Source of the DNA: Mycoplasma sp. CAG:877
Lineage (GTDB): Bacteria; Bacillota_I; Bacilli_A; RF39; UBA660
DNA: 8,944 bases
Reading direction: 5' to 3'
Assembly (NCBI GenBank): GCA_000433455.1
Contig: HF992495.1
Coordinates: 2,909 to 11,852, forward strand
Part shown: piece after piece, positions 6,478 through 8,944 of the stretch
Layout: each line of letters opens with the position of its first letter
Position numbering within the stretch: position 1 is the first letter of the stretch
Notes under the pieces: model-generated
Told to the model about the DNA's origin: nothing
Seen by the model: only the letters and a program-made list of their open reading frames with translations
The model's database searches: none
Position numbers and translations under genes: made by a program

Positions 6478-7689
6478 ATGGAAAAGATTGATAAGAAAAA
6501 TGAAATGGTTGATAGAACTAATAGTGATTATGTGACACTGAAGAAGAAAAGAAGGCAAGAATTGAAAAAGTAAGAAAATATTTACGAAGAAGATTATCTA
6601 ATTTTGATGGTATTATTAAATTAGATGATTTTACGACTGAAGAGTTAGAGGAGATTTTATTTAATCATTGTGCATATGATAAATCATTTGCTTTACCGAT
6701 GGAAACATTACAAAAAATTGATATGTCTAATGTTAGTTTTGAAAATTTTAGAGCACATCGTGTTGATTTTAGTAAATTGACTGGTGTTGTTATTGAACCT
6801 AGTCAGCTGGCTGGAAAAGCATGTTGTGATGTTAATTTTTCAGGAGTTAAATTCTTAGGCGAATTTTCTTCCGTTTTTTTTGGAAGGTTGTAAATTTGGA
6901 GGAAGTGTAAATGCTGTTATTGGTGATGATGTTAGGTATGGGTGAGTAAATGACTTTACTGATGTTACTTTCAAATCACCAATTACGTATGGTGTTCTTA
7001 ATGGAAGTAATTTTGCTGGTAGTAAGGGTGCTGTTATTGAATTAGGAGAGGAAAAAGTTAAGTTAATTATTGACTGTTGTTTTAAAGATGCGACATTAAA
7101 AGGAAACTTAATAGATTGTATTATCCAGGGAACAGACTTTAGAGGAGCTAATATTGATAATGGCAAAATAGAACTTTATCCTGACAAGCTTGGTGTAGGC
7201 TCTATTTATGAGTCTGATGTAAAAGACTTTTCAGATTGTCATTTTGCTGGAGTAAAATTTATGAGACCTATTGGTGGTAAGAATGTATATAAAATTAAAG
7301 GAGCAGACTTTACGGGCAGCGAAGGAGTAATTATTCATCCTTCGGTTATTAGTAAATATGATTATAGTAATTGTAAGTTAGCCGGAGTTAGTTTTATTCC
7401 AGGTACTAGTATAAGTGATGCTAACTTGAATGGTACAGACTTCACAGGTAGTGTTGGGGCAGTTATTAGTAGTAGTCAAAGATCAATTGTAGATGCTAAT
7501 TTAACTGTTGCATCTGTTAAATTTATTGATCCTGATGATTTTTTTGCTATACCTGGTATTAATTCAGCAACTTATAATGGTAAAAAGTTTAAAACTGTAT
7601 TTAAAGGGACAATTTCTAAAGACTTTGATGATCCAATAAAGACTTATACAAAGAAGATTAATGCAGCTATAGTTAAGGCTTCTGAATAA
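6478..7689 (+). pseudogene. Repeat protein F, broken by two frameshifts and a stop
   Basis: Full-length relative of C and D with three lesions. (1) The frame from ATG 6478 ends at TAA 6571, while homology (ARIEKVRKYLRRRL onward) is in another frame; a net loss of 1 nt around 6528-6545 explains it. (2) A T8 run at 6874-6881 adds 1 nt: the frame before it ends at TAA 6891, and the frame after it reads LEGCKFGGSVNAVIG, matching D. (3) An in-frame TGA at 6943 stands where gene C has a Gly codon (RYGGGNEF against RYG*VNDF), a likely GGA to TGA change. The frame is then open to TAA 7687-7689, with cores NFAGSKGAVI, DFTGSEGVII and DFTGSVGAVI and the C-terminal cap (FKTVFKGTI, PIKTYTKKI). The -1 and +1 cancel, so the locus still measures 404 codons, like C and D. 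No functional product is expected. Confidence 0.85.
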
Positions 7690-7749
7690 TATTGTTTATG
7701 TTTAAAAATATCTATAAATAAGGCTTGAATTTAACTGATAAATGGAAAA

Positions 7750-7766
7750 AAGTAATAAAATTACTT
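7750..7766. repeat. Perfect 7-bp palindrome overlapping the tRNA promoter -35
   Basis: AAGTAAT-AAA-ATTACTT is a perfect inverted repeat whose last two bases are the first two of the -35 hexamer (7765-7770). It has no T-run, so it is not a terminator. It could be an operator or chance in AT-rich DNA. The rest of the 124-nt gap between F and the tRNA (7690-7813) shows no gene and no terminator for the B to F transcript. Confidence 0.4.
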
Positions 7767-7793
7767 GCAAGAGTGAGATTTTTATTGTATAAT
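7765..7793 (+). promoter_or_regulatory. Promoter of the tRNA-Arg gene
   Basis: TTGCAA (7765-7770), a 17-nt spacer and TATAAT (7788-7793), with transcription expected near 7800, 14 nt before the mature tRNA 5' end. Confidence 0.75.
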
Positions 7794-7813
7794 TCTATTT
7801 GTCAGTTGATTAT

Positions 7814-7890
7814 GTCTGCGTAGCTCAGCTGGATAGAGCAATCGCCTTCTAAGCGATCGGTCAGGCGTTCGAGTCGCCTCGCGGACACCA
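7814..7890 (+). tRNA. tRNA-Arg (anticodon UCU)
   Basis: Complete cloverleaf. The acceptor stem GTCTGCG/CGCGGAC (7814-7820 with 7880-7886) has one T-G pair. The D stem is GCTC/GAGC (7823-7826 with 7836-7839). The anticodon stem is ATCGC/GCGAT around loop CTTCTAA, with anticodon TCT at 7848-7850. The T stem is AGGCG/CGCCT around TTCGAGT. The discriminator is A7887 and CCA is encoded (7888-7890). It decodes AGA and AGG, the main Arg codons in this AT-rich genome. It has its own promoter and terminator. The convergent integrase gene directly downstream makes it the probable integration target of a mobile element. Confidence 0.98.
7864..7890. other. Candidate attachment-site core (3' end of tRNA-Arg)
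   Basis: Tyrosine recombinases commonly recombine in the 3' half of tRNA genes, with the integrase gene next to the site, as here. The tRNA stays intact because the element brings a copy of the 3' end. The other copy is not in the window, so the exact core and its limits are inferred from context only. Confidence 0.35.
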
Positions 7891-7901
7891 TTTTAAAAAT
7901 C

Positions 7902-7926
7902 ACCCTTGTTTTACAAGGGTTTTTTT
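7902..7926. terminator. Strong bidirectional terminator between tRNA-Arg and integrase
   Basis: ACCCTTGT-TTT-ACAAGGGT (7902-7920) forms a perfect 8-bp stem followed by T6 (7921-7926) for the tRNA transcript. On the minus strand the stem is followed by GATTTTTA, a shorter T-run, so it can also end the convergent integrase transcript. If the attachment core is the tRNA 3' end, this terminator may have arrived with the element. Confidence 0.9.
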
Positions 7927-7939
7927 GTGTTTTAACATT

Positions 7940-7961
7940 TTTACGTCTTATTTACGTCTTA
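7940..7961. repeat. 11-bp tandem direct repeat at the integrase 3' end
   Basis: TTTACGTCTTA occurs twice with no gap (7940-7950 and 7951-7961). The integrase stop codon (7952-7954) is in the second copy. Short direct repeats between an integrase gene and its attachment site are often arm-type binding sites for the integrase N-terminal domain. That role is inferred here. Confidence 0.55.
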
Positions 7962-8944
7962 TTTTTAAGACTTTTTAAATCATTTAATGCTTTTACAGTA
8001 TTACTTTTCTTGGATGGAAACATATGATAATATGTTTTTCTAATTACTTCTACTGTATCACCAACTCTTTCCGCAACTTCAAGTTCATCACACCCTAGAT
8101 GAAATAATAATGATACATGCGAATGTCTGAACCCATGAGGTGTTATTCTTTTTACGTTTGCTTTTTTTATATACAAATCTAAATACCTTGCAAATGTTGT
8201 TGGAGCAATATAATCTATATTTCCAAATATATTCATGTCCTTTTGAAACTTATATATTTGTGATTCGTTTTTGTAATGCTTGGTTAATAAATCAATTAAA
8301 TTATCATCTAAATCTATTTCTCTTATTGAATTACTTGTTTTTGGATCTACAATATGGATATCTTTGTTACCAGATTTATTTGTGTAACTTTTGTTAATTC
8401 TTAGTGTTTTGTTTTTGAAGTTTAAATCGTTCCATGTTAATGCTATAAATTCTCCGATTCGCAAGCCGGTAAAATACATAAAATTGAAAATCAGACTCCA
8501 ATACTCATTATCCACATAACTTATAAAAAGGTTAAATTCATCATATGTCCAAAAGTTCCATTCTGAATTTTGCTGATTTTCTATTGATGTGATTCTTTTC
8601 TTGTTTATTTTTGATAATACTTTTCTATCAAAATTATAATTGTCTGATGCATAAGTTAATAACTCTTTTAAATAACCCACCATTTTATTTTGATATTTAG
8701 GTGATAAGTTTTGTTTTTGTAAATAATTATAATATAATGTTATTACATTCATTTTTATATAATTTAGTTTATATATTTTGAAATAATTTAATATATTTTT
8801 ATCTAACGATTTTTTTAATTTGTAAGCAGTTGTACATTTTAAAGTCATTGATTTATAAACATACCATTCTTCATAAACCTCTTTAAAAGATATGTTTAAA
8901 GATGCATCATTATCGATTTTTAGTTGTAGTAACCATTTTGCTCT
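7952..8944 (-). CDS. int: Tyrosine recombinase / integrase (5' end outside window)
   Basis: Site-specific DNA recombinase of the phage/conjugative-element type. The minus-strand frame is open from the window edge to TAA at 7952-7954, about 330 visible residues. The ATG at 8848 is internal, because 32 more in-frame codons upstream (including SFKEVYEEWYVYK) form the usual core-binding helix. The core-binding domain runs to about residue 90 counted from that ATG. The catalytic domain follows: Arg I is R130 in TGLRIGE, the probable Lys is K170 in DPKTSNSIREIDL, H238-x-x-R241 is in TPHGFRHSH, and the nucleophile is Y274 in KTYYHMFP. The usual GH before the nucleophile is GD (VGDTVEVI), which I recall as common in Firmicutes phage integrases, so activity is plausible. 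The arm-binding domain is mostly off the window. It converges on tRNA-Arg, which places it at the end of an integrated element extending to the right. Confidence 0.92.
   Translation of the reverse strand, partial: RAKWLLQLKIDNDASLNISFKEVYEEWYVYKSMTLKCTTAYKLKKSLDKNILNYFKIYKLNYIKMNVITLYYNYLQKQNLSPKYQNKMVGYLKELLTYASDNYNFDRKVLSKINKKRITSIENQQNSEWNFWTYDEFNLFISYVDNEYWSLIFNFMYFTGLRIGEFIALTWNDLNFKNKTLRINKSYTNKSGNKDIHIVDPKTSNSIREIDLDDNLIDLLTKHYKNESQIYKFQKDMNIFGNIDYIAPTTFARYLDLYIKKANVKRITPHGFRHSHVSLLFHLGCDELEVAERVGDTVEVIRKTYYHMFPSKKSNTVKALNDLKSLKNKT

Larger units (their letters stand above)
495..7689 (+). repeat. Tandem array of six paralogous repeat-protein genes
   Basis: Six same-strand paralogues (A 495-1484, B 1656-2843, C 2858-4075, D 4094-5317, E about 5356-6457, F 6478-7689) share an N-terminal cap and an internal decapeptide of the type (D/N)FTGSKGAVI. 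By eye there are about 33 copies across the array, encoded by a recurring degenerate 30-nt DNA unit. A and B share an identical 21-nt stretch in their N-terminal regions (576-596 and 1737-1757). C to F share near-identical DNA coding for KIDMSNV. Tandem duplication is the simplest origin, and the nucleotide repeats offer many sites for slippage and unequal recombination. Confidence 0.85.

Noticed and set aside
6943..6945. TGA read as Trp (genetic code 4) or Gly (code 25)
   Set aside because: Trp is TGG and Gly is GGN in every gene here, no other gene has an in-frame TGA, and F has two further lesions.
6855..7166. 103-codon open frame on the minus strand
   Set aside because: It lies antisense inside pseudogene F, has no ribosome binding site, and the plus-strand reading is clearly homologous to genes C and D.
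7261..7689. Stand-alone 142-residue protein
   Set aside because: It is the 3' third of pseudogene F; the same frame is open and homologous back to the TGA at 6943, and ATG 7261 has no ribosome binding site.
495..7689. CRISPR array or DNA-level satellite suggested by the repeated 30-nt units
   Set aside because: The units are degenerate at the nucleotide level, in coding frame, spaced about 120 nt apart and translate to a conserved decapeptide.
8140..8397. 85-codon plus-strand frame inside the integrase gene
   Set aside because: It is antisense to a well-supported integrase; its Leu/Phe/Tyr-rich product is what AT-rich antisense DNA gives.

Overview
The window is AT-rich and uses the standard genetic code: Trp is TGG in every gene and all intact genes end in TAA or TAG. 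Arg codons are mostly AGA. This suits a low-GC Bacillota (Firmicutes) genome. The partial gene at the left edge has a GerMN (sporulation/germination) type domain, which fits a spore-former or a close relative. I cannot name the species.

Layout. Positions 1-440 hold the 3' end of the GerMN-domain gene. Positions 495-7689 hold a same-strand tandem array of six paralogous repeat proteins (called A to F here). They are built from divergent pentapeptide-repeat modules, [A/C][D/N][F/L][T/S]x, with a recurring decapeptide of the form DFTGSKGAVI about every 39-43 residues. Each has a shared helical N-terminal cap, and most share a C-terminal cap. None has a signal peptide or membrane segment. Gene A (495-1484) is followed by its own terminator. 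A promoter at 1532-1559 and a leader hairpin then precede B, C, D, E and F, which are spaced 14-45 nt apart with no terminator between them and so look like one transcript.

A to D are intact. E has lost 29 nt near its start between two 10-nt direct repeats, which puts the native start out of frame, and has also lost one 42-residue module in frame. F is a pseudogene with a frameshift near the start, a frameshift at a T8 run and an in-frame TGA. The array therefore decays toward its 3' end, and the deletions trace back to its own internal repeats.

Positions 7765-7926 hold a complete tRNA-Arg(UCU) gene with its own promoter, an encoded CCA and a strong, probably bidirectional terminator. Convergent with it on the minus strand is a tyrosine recombinase (7952 to beyond 8944). 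Its stop codon lies in an 11-bp tandem repeat. This is the usual geometry at the end of an integrative element or prophage inserted at a tRNA gene. The body of that element would lie to the right of the window.

No function can be assigned to the repeat proteins from sequence alone. The best-supported points are the architecture of the array and the traceable recombination scars in E and F.
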